64,000 bases of DNA from Ambrosia x helenae (taxonomy: Eukaryota; Streptophyta; Magnoliopsida; Asterales; Asteraceae): contig CM061227.1 in the NCBI GenBank assembly GCA_030844895.1, positions 114,683,603 through 114,747,602 of the forward strand, in the 5' to 3' direction. Shown one piece after another: positions 45,236-56,827 of the stretch. Below the pieces are notes generated by a model. It was not told where the DNA came from, made no database searches, and saw nothing but the letters and a program-made list of their open reading frames with translations. The first letter of the stretch is position 1. Every line of letters begins with the position of its first letter. A program made the translations under genes and the position numbers.

Positions 45236-45691
45236 TATATATAGTTTTAACCAGTACCGATTCGATGACAAAGATGACAACCATGATGTAATTATGTAAA
45301 AGTAAAACCGTGAAAAAAGGTTTGGATCATATGATACAAAGTGAGTAACGAAAGATATTTGTATTGGACTCATATTTGAAATCCACCGAACTATTTTTTT
45401 TTTCTTATCATTTAGAAAACAAGCTGGGCAAGTTATAAAAGTGAATAAAAAATCATTTCTTGACTGTGGTCCAGCCTTTTATATGTCTAATTAATATCAT
45501 TTACATTTTTTTGGTAATGGATAATCCTTGTTCATTAATTGAAAACACTTTACATTTCCATAGTGAATAAACAGCCAACAAATTACATCACTATATACGT
45601 TTAAAATTAACTTCGTAATTCTATTTTCACATGTACGGTAATATATGCCAATCACCAATTACGGATTAATAAATGTTCTTTCATTTCTTAA
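45236..45691. other. Intergenic, nothing recognised
   Basis: AT-rich. No gene or clear repeat is seen. Confidence 0.4.
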
Positions 45692-46362
45692 ACTTGTCAC
45701 ATTGCATCAAAATAGATGGTAGATGTGCAACAAGCTGCGTCGCCACCCATTTCTGAATTGCGAAACATAATCTGCTAAATACATACCCCTGTCCCCCCGG
45801 AGATGAACTATTGCTGTGGATAACCCGTTAGATCCTGTTCAAAAAACGAATAGCTTCTGGTGCTAGGGAGCCAAAGGTATCAAAAGCCAAGGGGACAAAA
45901 ACATGTTGGTTCTCTGCACAAGCTTTAGCGTGCTTATCCACTTTCTTCGATTTTGCCTTTCTCGATACTTGTCCAGCTACAAACCCATTGTCCCTCAAAT
46001 CGGCCAAAGGAGATACCCTTGTGAGGTCCACACAAGCATGTTTCCCCCATCCCAACCAAAGACAAGCAGATCCGATAGTCTTAGAGTAGATCTCCCTTCC
46101 GCAGGGTCTGTGAGAAAATTCACAGGGGCTTCCTTCTTGACTGAAATCCCAGGCTCCCAGCTCTTCTCAAGGTGTTCCACAAAACGTCCCTCACCCAACC
46201 ATGTCTGTATTTGAAACCGGGAAGCTCTTTGCAATGAACTGTGTGCTCCCCATATTTATCCATGCAAACTTTACGACAGATTAGGCAGATTTCATCTTCC
46301 GAATACATAAGGATTATCAACCGATATCTGAGAATAGTCCTGTACTCTATTGCAGACATGCA
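45692..46362 (-). pseudogene. C-terminal fragment of a plant reverse-transcriptase-like repeat protein
   Basis: Conserved blocks appear in order but in three frames. They are EYRTILRYRLIILMYSEDE, CLICRKVCMDKYGEHTVHC (a Cys/His finger), ELPGFKYRHGWVRDVL, KKEAPVNFLTDPAEGRSTLR, KHACVDLTRVSPLADL, AKACAENQHVFVPLAFDTFG, and finally FAIQKWVATQLVAHLPS before a stop near 45700. These blocks match the C-terminal part of proteins often annotated in plants as reverse-transcriptase-like. At least two frameshifts (near 46135 and 46040) and the absence of the polymerase domain show it is a dead fragment. The family assignment is from memory of the conserved blocks. Confidence 0.65.
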
Positions 46363-46646
46363 TTGACATACAATACGGAGACTAAAGTATATGAAAACAA
46401 ATTAAAGTAACACTAAAGTATATGAAAACAAATTAAACAGTGTATTTTAATTATTAAATCACTATAAGTGGCTCAAATCACTAGTGTTAAAATGATTAAT
46501 TCGACAAACATCTAACACACATATCACGTTCTGATAAAGTCTTAAATTAATCAATCACTCTACTCCTTTATATATGTGGTCATGGCCTCATGCGCATACA
46601 CCACTCTTATCAATATCATCAACATTAATCCAACACCATCGCCACC
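46363..46646 (+). promoter_or_regulatory. Promoter region of the DUF247 gene
   Basis: A TATATATG box at 46569 lies 78 bp before the start codon. This predicts transcription from about 46600 and a ~45-nt leader. The start context GCCACCATGACC is favourable. No other element is recognised. Confidence 0.55.
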
Positions 46647-48377
46647 ATGACCACCTCTTCCAGCTTCTCATCCAATTCCTCCTCTTTCACCAAGCCAAGC
46701 ATCAACGAGGACCAATGGGTCAAAAACATGCGTAAATCGATCATCGAACAAGACGACGAAGAAGTCAACAAAATTCCAGTGTCTATATTCTCCGTCCCTA
46801 ACGTCCTTCTCGCCACCAATCCCGAATGCTACATCCCACAACAAGTCGCGTTAGGCCCGTTCCATCACTGGCGACCCGAGGTATACGATATGCAAAGGTA
46901 CAAACTCGCGGCTGCTAGAAGAACACAAAAATACATGAACGTTAGCTTCGAACGTATTGTGGAAGTCATGAAGAAACACGACGAGGCTCGAATCCGTGCA
47001 AGTTACCATAAGTTTATCGATATGTCGGGTGATGCACTGATCTGGATGATGGCGGTAGACATGGCGTTTTTACTCGAGTTTCTAGTGGTGTATTCCATGA
47101 ATGAAGAAGATCGAACAACTAACGAATTAGTTGTATCCGCCATGTCTCATTTGGTCGATGTTAAAGGGAAGAAAATGACACACATGGCGATTCTTCGCGA
47201 TTTGGTGATGGTGGAAAATCAGATCCCTTTGTTCTTACTCAAGACGATGTTGGAACATCAACACCGAAAGACTAATGAAAACAAGTCCGCTAGAGAGACC
47301 TTAAAGACTATGCTCATAGGGTTGTATCGTGAGCTCTCTCCGTTTAAAGAACAAGAGCTAGCCGATGTTGATATCGACAACTGTAAACACATCCTCGACT
47401 TCTTTTACCACATGACCGTGCCAAACTATAAAGAACACCGTATCGAGATGGATAATCATCACGAACGTGGCATCGAGGTCGTCCATGGTGGTGATCAAGA
47501 AAAAGAAAAGGCTTTAGATCATCCTAGCAAACTTAAAAAGTTCATGAACTTTGTCCAGGAAATGTTATCCAAAACATTTGCGGGCATCGTATGGATCATC
47601 AGGAAAGTAATATTCGGGAAACCGGTTAGGGTTATGGTGAAAATTCCGTGGAAGATCTTATCTAAGCTACCGATAATCAAACTCTTGAAAGGGCCTATAG
47701 AGGAAATGCTTGAAAACTTTAGTGGGGAAGGAGGGGAGGAAGCGAAGGATGATAACGGGGAGCAGAAGACACCGACTATAGAAGAAATCACGATACCATC
47801 GGTTATGGAAATGGCTAATGCGGGGATTCTTTTCTCGCCGGTTGAAGGTGGAATATCCCAAATTAAATTTGATGTCAAAACGTCTACGCTTTCTCTCCCG
47901 GTGATCAAGTTGGATGTGAACACTGAGGTTTATTTGAGAAACTTGGTGGCGTACGAAGCGTGTCTTGGAGCGGGACCGCTAGTGGTGGCTCGTTACACTG
48001 AGTTGATGAATGGGATAATCGACACAGAAGAAGACGCGAAGTATTTACGAGAAAGAAATATAATTTCGAATGAGTTGAAGAGTGATAAAGAGGTTGCGGA
48101 TTTATGGAATGGGATGAGTAAATGTGTGAAATTGACGAAAGTGAAGGAAATGGATAAAGTGATTGACGATGTGAATAAGAGGTATGGTAAAACATGGAGG
48201 GTGAAATTGTCCAAGTTCATGAGCACATACGTGTTTGCGTCTTGGAAGCTTTTAACGTTGTTGGCTGCTTTGTTTATGTTGTTTTTGACGACAGTACAAG
48301 CCTTTTGCTCTGTGTATCGTTGCGCTCGGGTGTTCCATCAGCTACCAGAAATTCCTGGATCTGAAGGGTCCTCCTAG
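46647..48377 (+). CDS. DUF247 (UPF0481) membrane-anchored protein, intact and intronless
   Basis: A single open frame encodes 576 residues. After a Ser-rich N-terminus (1-17) comes the DUF247 domain, with IPVSIFSVPNVLLATNPECY, IPQQVALGPFHHWRPEVYDM, MQRYKLAAAR, VMVENQIPLFLLKTML and, late in the protein, NLVAYEACL. A C-terminal hydrophobic segment at ~535-554 followed by CSVYRC is the usual single membrane anchor. Around residues 300-390 there is a basic/hydrophobic insert as in the At3g02645-like subgroup. Function is mostly unknown; some grass DUF247 genes determine self-incompatibility. Length, start context and TATA box are all normal, so this is probably an expressed host gene. A CACTA transposon end begins 9 bp after the stop. 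Confidence 0.93.
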   Translation: MTTSSSFSSNSSSFTKPSINEDQWVKNMRKSIIEQDDEEVNKIPVSIFSVPNVLLATNPECYIPQQVALGPFHHWRPEVYDMQRYKLAAARRTQKYMNVSFERIVEVMKKHDEARIRASYHKFIDMSGDALIWMMAVDMAFLLEFLVVYSMNEEDRTTNELVVSAMSHLVDVKGKKMTHMAILRDLVMVENQIPLFLLKTMLEHQHRKTNENKSARETLKTMLIGLYRELSPFKEQELADVDIDNCKHILDFFYHMTVPNYKEHRIEMDNHHERGIEVVHGGDQEKEKALDHPSKLKKFMNFVQEMLSKTFAGIVWIIRKVIFGKPVRVMVKIPWKILSKLPIIKLLKGPIEEMLENFSGEGGEEAKDDNGEQKTPTIEEITIPSVMEMANAGILFSPVEGGISQIKFDVKTSTLSLPVIKLDVNTEVYLRNLVAYEACLGAGPLVVARYTELMNGIIDTEEDAKYLRERNIISNELKSDKEVADLWNGMSKCVKLTKVKEMDKVIDDVNKRYGKTWRVKLSKFMSTYVFASWKLLTLLAALFMLFLTTVQAFCSVYRCARVFHQLPEIPGSEGSS

Positions 48378-48385
48378 TGAATGTA

Positions 48386-48545
48386 CACTACTAAAAAAAT
48401 TGAGTATCATCGACGTTGCATTCCGTCACTGAAAGTAGTTACCGAGAATAATCCGTTTGTGTTACGATCTGTCAAAGATATGGTTGTGGGAAACGTGGGT
48501 TCGTGAAGGATTAACGAGGAATTTTACTTACGGCTTTCTATCAGT
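48386..48545 (+). mobile_element. CACTA (En/Spm-type) transposon terminus
   Basis: CACTACTAAAAAAATTGAGT followed by ATCGACGTTGCATTCCGTCA has the form of plant CACTA termini: CACTA at the tip and GACG/GTC-type subterminal motifs. I did not find the matching inverted end downstream, so the element is truncated. Its right border is unknown. Confidence 0.6.
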
Positions 48546-49788
48546 AGTTGGGTGTCGATGAAAATGATTTGTTTTACTATCACTAAGACTCTGTGTGTGT
48601 TGTGTGAATCTATAAAGTATAAAACTTTATCAAGGTTTTTCTTTACTATGTGTGGTTTATATTTTAGTGTTGTTAGGCGACACGGGGCGGTCCGTGATGG
48701 CTGGCCTGTGATGCTCGTGACCATCGCGAACATCGCCTGGTTTAAAATGTGATGGTGCGTGATTAAGATGGCCGTGATAATCTTCGCGGGCTGTGATGAC
48801 CGTTGGCAACCATCATGTGATTGTTGGGGGTAAAAAAAAACCTATTTCCAATACCCTTTAAACCTAAATATACCATCAACAACAATAAAAAATACTCCAA
48901 ACATAATCAAACATCTACAATACACACGCATTTGCATAAAAAATATCACATGGAAGACTCTTCGTTTCCACTCGACTCGTCTATTTTGTCCAACTCAGTG
49001 GGTTCAACTCTTGAATCTTTTGCAAAGGTATCCGAAACCGTGGACCTTGAAGATACAAGACGATTAAAGAAAGAATTGTGGAGCGTGATCTATGGGGAAA
49101 TGAAACTGTGATAAATGATTACTTTGTCGAAATCATAATTTCACGTTTGTCTCTTATTTATTAAATATTTATATTCTTAATTAATTCTTTTTATCAAGTT
49201 TTCAAGTACTATTTTTTATTGAATTTATGTAAATGAAATTAGTGCATATACACACTAGCTTTTCTGTTTTTATTATTTTTTTTTTATAAAATGCTATATT
49301 TTCATTGATATAAAATGGCAAATTACATAAGGACAATATGTAGACGGTCAATAGGCTACCCCGTCACCTCTTTTTATATGTACATTTTTTATTTAAATGA
49401 GATTAAGGTCGTATTACATGCATTATAATATTATTATAAAAGTTTATTATGGTTGTAGTTCGCTTTCATATAAGCTAGCATATATTTATTTTTAAACAGT
49501 AAGCCTATTAAATGAAATAAGTATACTTTAACTACATACAACCTTTTTGTGATATCATATCCGCGAGTCATGGCTATTGAAAACAACCAACACTTAGTGA
49601 CATCGAAAGAGAGACATCGAAAGAGAAAGCTTATGTACTAACGAACACTAAAGTCTTATAAGAATGGCCCATATATTAGACGTTTGAACGTATGCTTATG
49701 GGGTTATTGTAGTCATTTTGTGCAAAATACGTCAAGCTTAATTTGACGCATCGGGTTCAAAAGTTTAGCTATTACCAATTTATAGGCA
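48546..49788. other. Intergenic; GC-richer repeat piece and a small ORF
   Basis: 48660-48820 is unusually GC-rich, with repeated GTGATGG/CGTGAT motifs (GGGGCGGTCCGTGATGGC), probably a transposon end. At 48951-49112 a 53-codon frame reads MEDSSFPLDSSILSNSVGST and ends YGEMKL; its composition is protein-like but it is too short to assign. The rest is AT-rich. Confidence 0.4.
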
Positions 49789-49830
49789 CTAGTAGGGTGT
49801 CCGCACGTTGCGGCGAAAGCATAACATTTA
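49789..49830 (-). mobile_element. Helitron 3' terminus, minus strand
   Basis: On the minus strand GCCGCAACGTGCGG forms the hairpin region, followed by ACACCCTACTAG|T. It is nearly the same as the 3' end at 2712-2741. I did not find its 5' end; later insertions probably separated it. Confidence 0.6.
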
Positions 49831-49883
49831 CTAAAAACAAAGCAACAACAAAAATAAATACGTGATAATAAATGTAAACAAGG

Positions 49884-50074
49884 GTAAGGCACGTGTCATA
49901 TGGTCTTGCGCCTCTTATATGAGGCAAAGAAGGACGTCATAGACTCATTGTAAAGGCTTGGCACGATGATAAATCTTCGATATGCGTGTAAGGCTTGGTA
50001 CGATGACCAAAGGTAGGGCACGTGTCATATGGTCTTGTGCCTCTTATATGAGGCAAAGAAGGACATCATAGACT
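49884..50074. repeat. Direct repeat, 128-bp period
   Basis: GGCACGTGTCATATGGTCTT followed by G(C/T)GCCTCTTATATGAGGCAA occurs at 49888 and 50016. Each copy contains the small palindrome TGCCTC..GAGGCA. Confidence 0.88.
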
Positions 50075-50082
50075 TTGTTGGT

Positions 50083-51502
50083 GGTGAAATCCTCAGGATG
50101 GATTTACCTCAAGTATTCTATGTGACATCCTCACGATAGTGAATGACTGAGCAGACTTCAGGATGTAACAGCATTCTGCCCTGTGTGCATCCTGAGGATA
50201 GACTAACGAATTATCTTGTTTAAATGTTGTTCCAGGTACAACCAATTAATGATAGAGACTTGTAACTCCTCTTCAACGGCTATAAAGTCTTATTAAGTCA
50301 AAGAGCCTAAGGATGTAGGAGCTGTACGTGTATAAGCTTGAAGAATAAGTCAAAGTGTAACCGACAAGTGATGAATGCTAGGCGAAAAAGGTGAAAACTG
50401 TTATACCAACGAATACTTCAGTTGAAACAGCCCCAACGGTCACCTGAATCATTCAAGAAGCTTAACTAAGCTAGCGGATTACATGGGATCTTCCATTTAC
50501 TTTCGTGTAACTATATATTAAGGGTATTGTTTTGGTAAAAAATTACTTAGTAAAAATAATCTTGTATTCCAAATTAGTAAAAGTGAGGTAGAGTGCTAAA
50601 TATGTGAAATATAGTAAAAACTTAGTGTTATTTTGAAGATGACAGTTTATTATAATACAGAAATAACAATATGACAACTATGCTCAGGATGGCAAAGAAA
50701 TTGGTCAGGATGCACAGTTATATCCTGAGGATGTAACTGTCTGACAGAATGATGAAATAGGCAAAGATCAATGAATGTAAATGTAATGCAACAAGAGAAC
50801 AACACTCGATGTACGAGGAAAGCCCTTGATCAGTTGATGATCGCCGGCACAAAACCTCGGGAGGAGTCTAAGCCCCTTCCTTGTTTGTTAATATTAATAA
50901 GGTAAAAATAAGTAAAACGTTGGATAAGTGATGAACGAGTATCTAAGATTACAATATGAGTGTTGTGTGTGTGTAGAGAGAGTATCAGGTGTCTACAAAG
51001 TGTTAAGTAAGTGAGAAGTGTCCTATACTCGTTGATCACCCCCTTTTATAGTTACAAATGAAATTAATAGAAGATCCCATGAAATCCGCCTTCTTTAATG
51101 AGTCCCCTGACTGTTTCCAGCAAGCTTTGAAGGGTAGTTAACCAATATAGACGTTGGTTAACCGTTTCCTTGATTCTCGCCTCTCATTAATGTCGAGCGG
51201 TTACACATTTGACCAATTCTTTAGCAAAAGACTTCTTTCACACGTATTGCTCTTGCATCCTCAACTTTGTTGACTTAATAAGACTATATAGTCGTTGGGG
51301 AAGAGTTACAAGTCCTTATTATTGATTGATTATATCTGTAATAATGTTACAACAAGATGATTCGTTAGTATATCCTCAGGATGCACATAGGTTAGAACAG
51401 TGTTACATCCTGAAGTTTGCTCAGCCCTTCAGTATTCCGAGGATGCTACACAGAAAATATAGGTTAGTGTTATCCTGAAGATTACACCACTAACAATTGT
51501 CC
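50083..51502. repeat. Inverted pair of related LTR-like sequences
   Basis: 50083-50525 starts TGTTGGTGGTGAAATCCTCA. It is the diverged inverted counterpart of 51502-51040, whose minus strand starts TGTTAGTGGTGTAATCTTCA. Both contain TGAGCAGACTTCAGGATGTA-like and TGCATCCTGAGGATA phrases and end near a TATA box (CTATATATTA; CTATAAAAGGGGG on minus). They look like LTRs of one family in opposite orientation, the left one truncated. The sequence between (50526-51039) continues the minus-oriented copy. No protein is encoded. Confidence 0.6.
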
Positions 51503-51788
51503 CCAAAAATATGTCACCGTTAATATTTTAACGGTAAAAATATTTTTAATACTCGATCTTATCTTCTAATACTGATTAGACCTTTGTCAGGATGACAACG
51601 ACTATATTTTAAGCATAATTTTCGTGATGACCGTTATACATCATCATCTCCTGCCGCCTATATCTAGGCCTTTGTTCCTTCATTTACAATCACACAAGAT
51701 TATTTAAAAAGGTAACTTCTTCTTTCTTCTTCTCTGCTTTCTTTTACCCTTTACAAAATTTTTACGAAATAATAATAAAAATTTGAGG

Positions 51789-54446
51789 ATGGGCAAGAAA
51801 ACAACAAGATCATCTGGGAGTGTTGGGGTCCCAAAAGATTTCTCCTCCCATAACCTGTTAAGCAATCCTAAACAAGAAATTTGTTCTTTTACTGATAAGG
51901 ATATTCAAACTCTAAGGGACTCAGGAGCCTTCCCTGGTTCTGTAGAGTTTCGTCCTTATGATCAGGGTGCAAAATCTGATTTTGCATCCTCAGTATGGGT
52001 TTGCTTCCTGTACTTACCATTCCATCTTGGCTTAAAGTATCCATTCCCTCAGTTCATCAAAGAGTTCTTTGATGTGACTGGGATGGCATACGCCCAAGCC
52101 ATGCCTGATATTTGGAGGATCTTGATGGTCTGTAATAAGATCATTGAGACTCATGACATCAACCTCGAGATTGGTGACCTGTGTTACCTGTATAAGTTGA
52201 AAAATCATGGTTCCAACCGTTATGTTCTTCATCTTATAAACAACGATCCTCCTTTCTTGTATAATGTCATTAAATCTGACAGGTCATGGAAGTCCAAGTT
52301 TTTCTTTGTAAAGAGGGATTCCATTCCCCATGGGGATGATATCCCTATGTCTTTGTTAAAAAGTGGTAATAATAAAGTTCATTTTTTAGAATAGAAAGTT
52401 TTTTGTAGTTATATCCTGAGGATATCACTAACATTCTGAAAATTTTTTATGTGACAGGTGTTTCATTTGCTAAGCTTGCTCCTCCTTTGCCTGATTCTTT
52501 CATCAGATACAAAGCTGTTTTAGATTTACCTGAGAAAGCAAGAACTTTCGAAGCAGGAGAGAGCTATACCACTAGCCAAGCCACAGAAATGTCTGGTAAG
52601 TATCACCTGTTACATCCTGAGGATGTTCATATCTTGTTATGTGTACCTGTCTAAACCTATGTTTCTTTATTCTTCTCAGCAAAGAAATCCACCTTCTTCG
52701 ACCTTGATGATATTGACAGTCAGGATGTCAAGGCAGCCAAGATCACATTGCCATCCAGCTCCAGGATGACTAGCCCTCCTCCTCCTCCTAAGTTAAGGGC
52801 GCCTGCATCCTCCAAGAAGAGGAAGACTGCCACTACCTATGTTTCTGCCCAAGAGACTGCTCCTTGTGAGGGTCTCAACTTTTATGAAATCTTGGGCAAG
52901 ATTTCCCAGTTTATGTGACAACCTACACCCTTCACTTTTCATAAATGTGCATAATTGGTTCCTCAACTATTTCAAAATTTTCATTTTTAATCCTCCTATT
53001 TTAATAGGACCAAAAGTCACAATTTAATAAAACTTATTATTTTTATAAGTAAAAGTATTGCACGTTTTATACTCACATCTACACCCGAGCACGTATGTTT
53101 CAGACCTTGATACTCAAAACCCTTAATTTTCGGTCCTAAAACAACTTAGAAACCGAAGGAAACAAGTCCGGAACTTAAAATTGATTAAATTAGAAATTTT
53201 GATTTTTTTCTTTTAGTTCTCGCGGTCTGCGAAGACAGTCAAATAGTCAAAGTCCTAGTCAAAGTCTTAGTCAAACAGTCAAAGTCCTAGTCAAAGTCCT
53301 GATCAAAGTCCTAGTCAAAGTCTTAGTCAAACAGTCAAAGTCCTAGTCAAATAGTCAATTCATCATAAAACCTTACTTTATGGTGTTGACCAATTTTAAT
53401 TGTAATTGACGAATTGGAAGCTTGATATTCTTTCTATTTCGGTTTTTTTATTTCTTCAAATTGGACTAGCTACGCTTTTGAGTCTTTGGGATTCGCCTCA
53501 CATACATTCACAACGCTTAGAGGATAATTCAGCTTAGCGAATGTGAGTTTACATAGCCCCTTTTTACTGTTTTACATTTTTGGGGTGTAACATGTTTAAA
53601 CATTTTTGATACAACAACAATTACTCATTCTCATTATGTTGAAACTTGTGGATTCATTTTTACTGTAACAAAAAGACACAGTACAATCATTAACATTGAT
53701 CAAGCCGCCTGTTTAAATTATAGCGCTATACATCTGACAAACCCATCCCCCCGCACAAATTTAGGGATGATCGAAAACAGTTACACTTTTACTAACTTGC
53801 GAGTTAGGTATCAGTCGACACAAGGTTTGATTGTACAAAAGACGCATTGTTACATGTCGGACTCATATTCTATCATTACTCATTATTATACTTCAATCAT
53901 GATTGCTATACAACATATTGTTTTCAATTATATGCAAAACCTATGTATTCTCACCAACTATGTATAGTTGACCTCCCCATCTTTCCAACTCAACATGTTT
54001 CAGGTTTTTACGTGCTTTTGGAAGTTGTACAAGTCTTGGATCACATAGGACCTTTGGATATAGTTTATGTAAATCAAATAGATGTAATTATTAAATTTTA
54101 TGACAAATTGTAAATTGTTTAGTAATATTCAACTTCCATTTAGTACCATGAGCTATTGAACAATCATTCATACGTGACACCTTGATGTTTCCGCCATCGG
54201 TTGGGTTGTTACAGTTTACTCTCCAGGTATGATGCAATCCTAAAGATGGCATAACATATTTATACAAATATTAAAGATTAAATACTTACCTGTTCTTTTT
54301 CTTTTGTAGGGACATGAATATATGTTGAAGTCCCTGGATGAAGTAGCCAAGGAGATGAATGACACCAAGGCCAACCTGGAAGATATGAAGAAGATTGCTC
54401 AAGAAAAGAGCAAGCATCTTGAGAAAGAGCTGGGCAAGGTGAAGAA
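51789..54446 (+). pseudogene. Spliced TE-type gene similar to 'putative gypsy-type transposon' proteins, disrupted
   Basis: The inferred exons are 51789-52365, 52458-52595, 52680-52913 plus 54219-54226, and 54310-54446, all with GT/AG introns in phase (LLKS-G|VSFAKL; TEMS-A|KKSTFF; FTLQ|GHEYML). Exon 1 has the pattern of the plant 'putative gypsy type transposon' domain: FLYLPFHLGLKYPFPQFIKE, then FFDVTGMAYAQAMPDIWRIL and a later WKSKFFFV. Exon 3 encodes a basic Pro/Ser linker, and exon 4 a coiled coil (EVAKEMNDTKANLEDMKKIA). A solo LTR (52914-54213) sits in exon 3 with the TSD GTTTA; removing it restores the frame exactly. Exon 4 is cut at 54447 by another LTR. The domain call is from pattern memory, and its molecular role is unknown. 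Confidence 0.65.
52914..54213 (+). mobile_element. Solo LTR (1300 bp), TSD GTTTA
   Basis: It begins TGTGACAACCTACACCC and ends CCATCGGTTGGGTTGTTACA, flanked by GTTTA on both sides (52909-52913, 54214-54218). Its final ~60 bp match the LTR end at 35305, so it belongs to the same broad Gypsy group. It contains a run of AGTCAAAGTCCTAGTCAA-type short repeats (53237-53357). Confidence 0.9.
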
Positions 54447-56827
54447 TGTAGGGTCCTAAACCAATTTACAGAAACTTGCAGCGGAAAAGCCAACCGAAAT
54501 TTTTTTTCTCTAATAACAACCTTGAACGTTTAGAAACCGATTCTGATATGTATTTTTGGTGTTACATCTTAAAATATTTCTTAATACATTCTACGTGACT
54601 CCTCTTCATTTGATTATGTGACCGTGACCACGTACAATCCGCCTCCTCGCTCGATCTCCATCCTTTCCTTACTTCTCAAGATAGACAAGACACCCTGCAT
54701 TCACCACAAAACCATTTCGTTAGTTCAATAGGTAATCCTCATGTAATCTACTCATGACGCGGAAGTAACATCCAACAATACTCTGTGATCCTGTCCAACA
54801 GCCTTCATTCGAGTTCGGGTGGGTTACCCCAATCCGAACCTCCACGTCTCCTGCAATCATACGTACATACCTACGTTTCCTATCATTCACATAACAAAGG
54901 TTAACAACCCCACAATATGTCCAAACATACAATTTCCTCCATATAATCCCATAATACATACAAGCATACACTTCCTTCGTAAAATTCCACAATACATACA
55001 AGCATACAATTCACTTATATAACTTACTTTGACCCGTCATGCTACTCTTTCTTCTCCGATCTCTAAGACGAATATAACGTTCCATTCCTATACTCAATCT
55101 ACGCATACTTTCCAACCCTTACATACATGAAACTCTCTCTCTCTAACCCGAGCATGAGTACCCATATGTACATCACATCTTCAATCTACATAATCATGAC
55201 AATCTACTTACCGCATTTGATACCATCGAACAATGTATCAATTAAACTACACACACTTGTATCATTCCGTACTATGATCATATTTACAAAACCGACATTT
55301 CTATTACATGCTACACCCCTACATAGCCTTACACAAGGTCCAACAATGTTAATTGATGCGTTAAACGCAAATACGGGTCGCACACATAAGCGAAACATCA
55401 ACATACGATAGAATGAACAAAACAAAAATGAAATGTTCCAGGTCCCACCGTAAGGGAACGGTGCCACCGTACCCTTACGGTGGACCACAAAACCCAACGG
55501 TGGTACCCTTCTGCCCTACGGTGGGAAAAACGTTGCAGGGGCCACCGTAAGGGAACGGTGCCACCGTACCCTTACGGTGGACTCTGCACATTCCCATTTT
55601 GTTTCTCCTTTCCACCCCTTCTAGACCCATCCACGCCGATCCTTTCGAAGCCACGTTTATTCCATTATAAACTCCACCATTTCAAGCCTTAACCTCGTAT
55701 TTACGTTCCATCATCTCACGGTCCTCATACTACTTACAAACACATATACATGTTAAGATTCATTATCCTAAGTGGAATAAGAACCACTTACCTTATGTCC
55801 TCCAAGTTGATGCTTGCTACTTGCCTCCACTTGACCCATTAGCTTCCCATGCTTGAGTCCATCTTTCCTATCCTTCCATATCATCAAGTTCACATCATTG
55901 TTAGCATACATGTTCATTCATAAACTACTCATATCCAACTCATATACCACATTGACTTTCATAGGTCAATTTCTAACATGCATACAACATAGCTTCCCAC
56001 TCTTTTTGATTCGTCATTTCAAGCAATTAGACTCAACAACGTATGTGTCACATAACCAAGCTAACATGTCTCCCGCAAAATCCTAAATCTCACAATCATG
56101 CTAGAAAACATACCACATTATTCCCACGTCAGTTGACTTTCCAGAAAGTCAACTTTCAACAATACAACTTCCTTTTTACAAACATATGTGTGTATATCAA
56201 CATACTAGGCCATGTGAATTTCACCATAAGCAACATATTCATATCTCACTAACATACAAGATCATTCATCATACCAATTAAGCATAGTGTACACACTACT
56301 AATGCACACTTCTTATGAAATCATACAATCAACTAGATTCTCACATGAATACTTTCTAAGACACAATCCCCATGTTAACCTACTATCACTTGCACCAACT
56401 ATCACATTACTTTCATACTTGTCGAGTCTTGCATACAACTCACACATTATAGAACACACATACAACCATAAGATCACTTATGTGCATACATACATACCTA
56501 CATACAATCCATTGTAATTCACACATGGTTTCCATCCAAACACATCCTTTATATTAATTTCCTACAATCATCATATTCCATTCATTCTCATCAATTACTT
56601 GCACGCAAGTTCATCTAAACATTTCATCGAACACATGGTGTGCGTACAACATTTAAAACACAATGTACAAGCATTTCATGCATACTTTCATAGCTCATAA
56701 CATCAATCATCACATTTCATACCCACATCAATTACCCTTCATTCCATAAGTATTAAACATAATCAAAACCTCACTTTCTTTCTAATCTATTCACCCATTT
56801 AACTAAAAATGACAATGGGTTACACTA
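54447..56827. repeat. LTR-like region of another retroelement, interrupted by the young Gypsy element
   Basis: It starts abruptly as TGTAGGGTCCTAAACC in exon 4 of the preceding gene and has GCAGCGGAAAAGCC, similar in layout to the minus-oriented LTR starts at 56828 and 61435. The sequence is rich in CATACA/ACATAC phrases and has no coding potential. It resumes after the inserted element at 63930. Its other end lies outside the window. Confidence 0.5.
55441..55580. repeat. Paired hairpins built on CCACCGTAAGGG / CCCTTACGGTGG
   Basis: 55441-55485 and 55542-55580 each fold with a 12-15 bp stem (ACCGTAAGGG against CCCTTACGGT) around AACGGTGCCACCGTA, itself palindromic. Related half-motifs (ACGGTGG, CCCTACGGTGGG) fill the space between. 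GC content is much higher than in the surroundings. Confidence 0.85.

Noticed and set aside
47519..48226. Several minus-strand ORFs
   Set aside because: They are shadows of the intact DUF247 gene.
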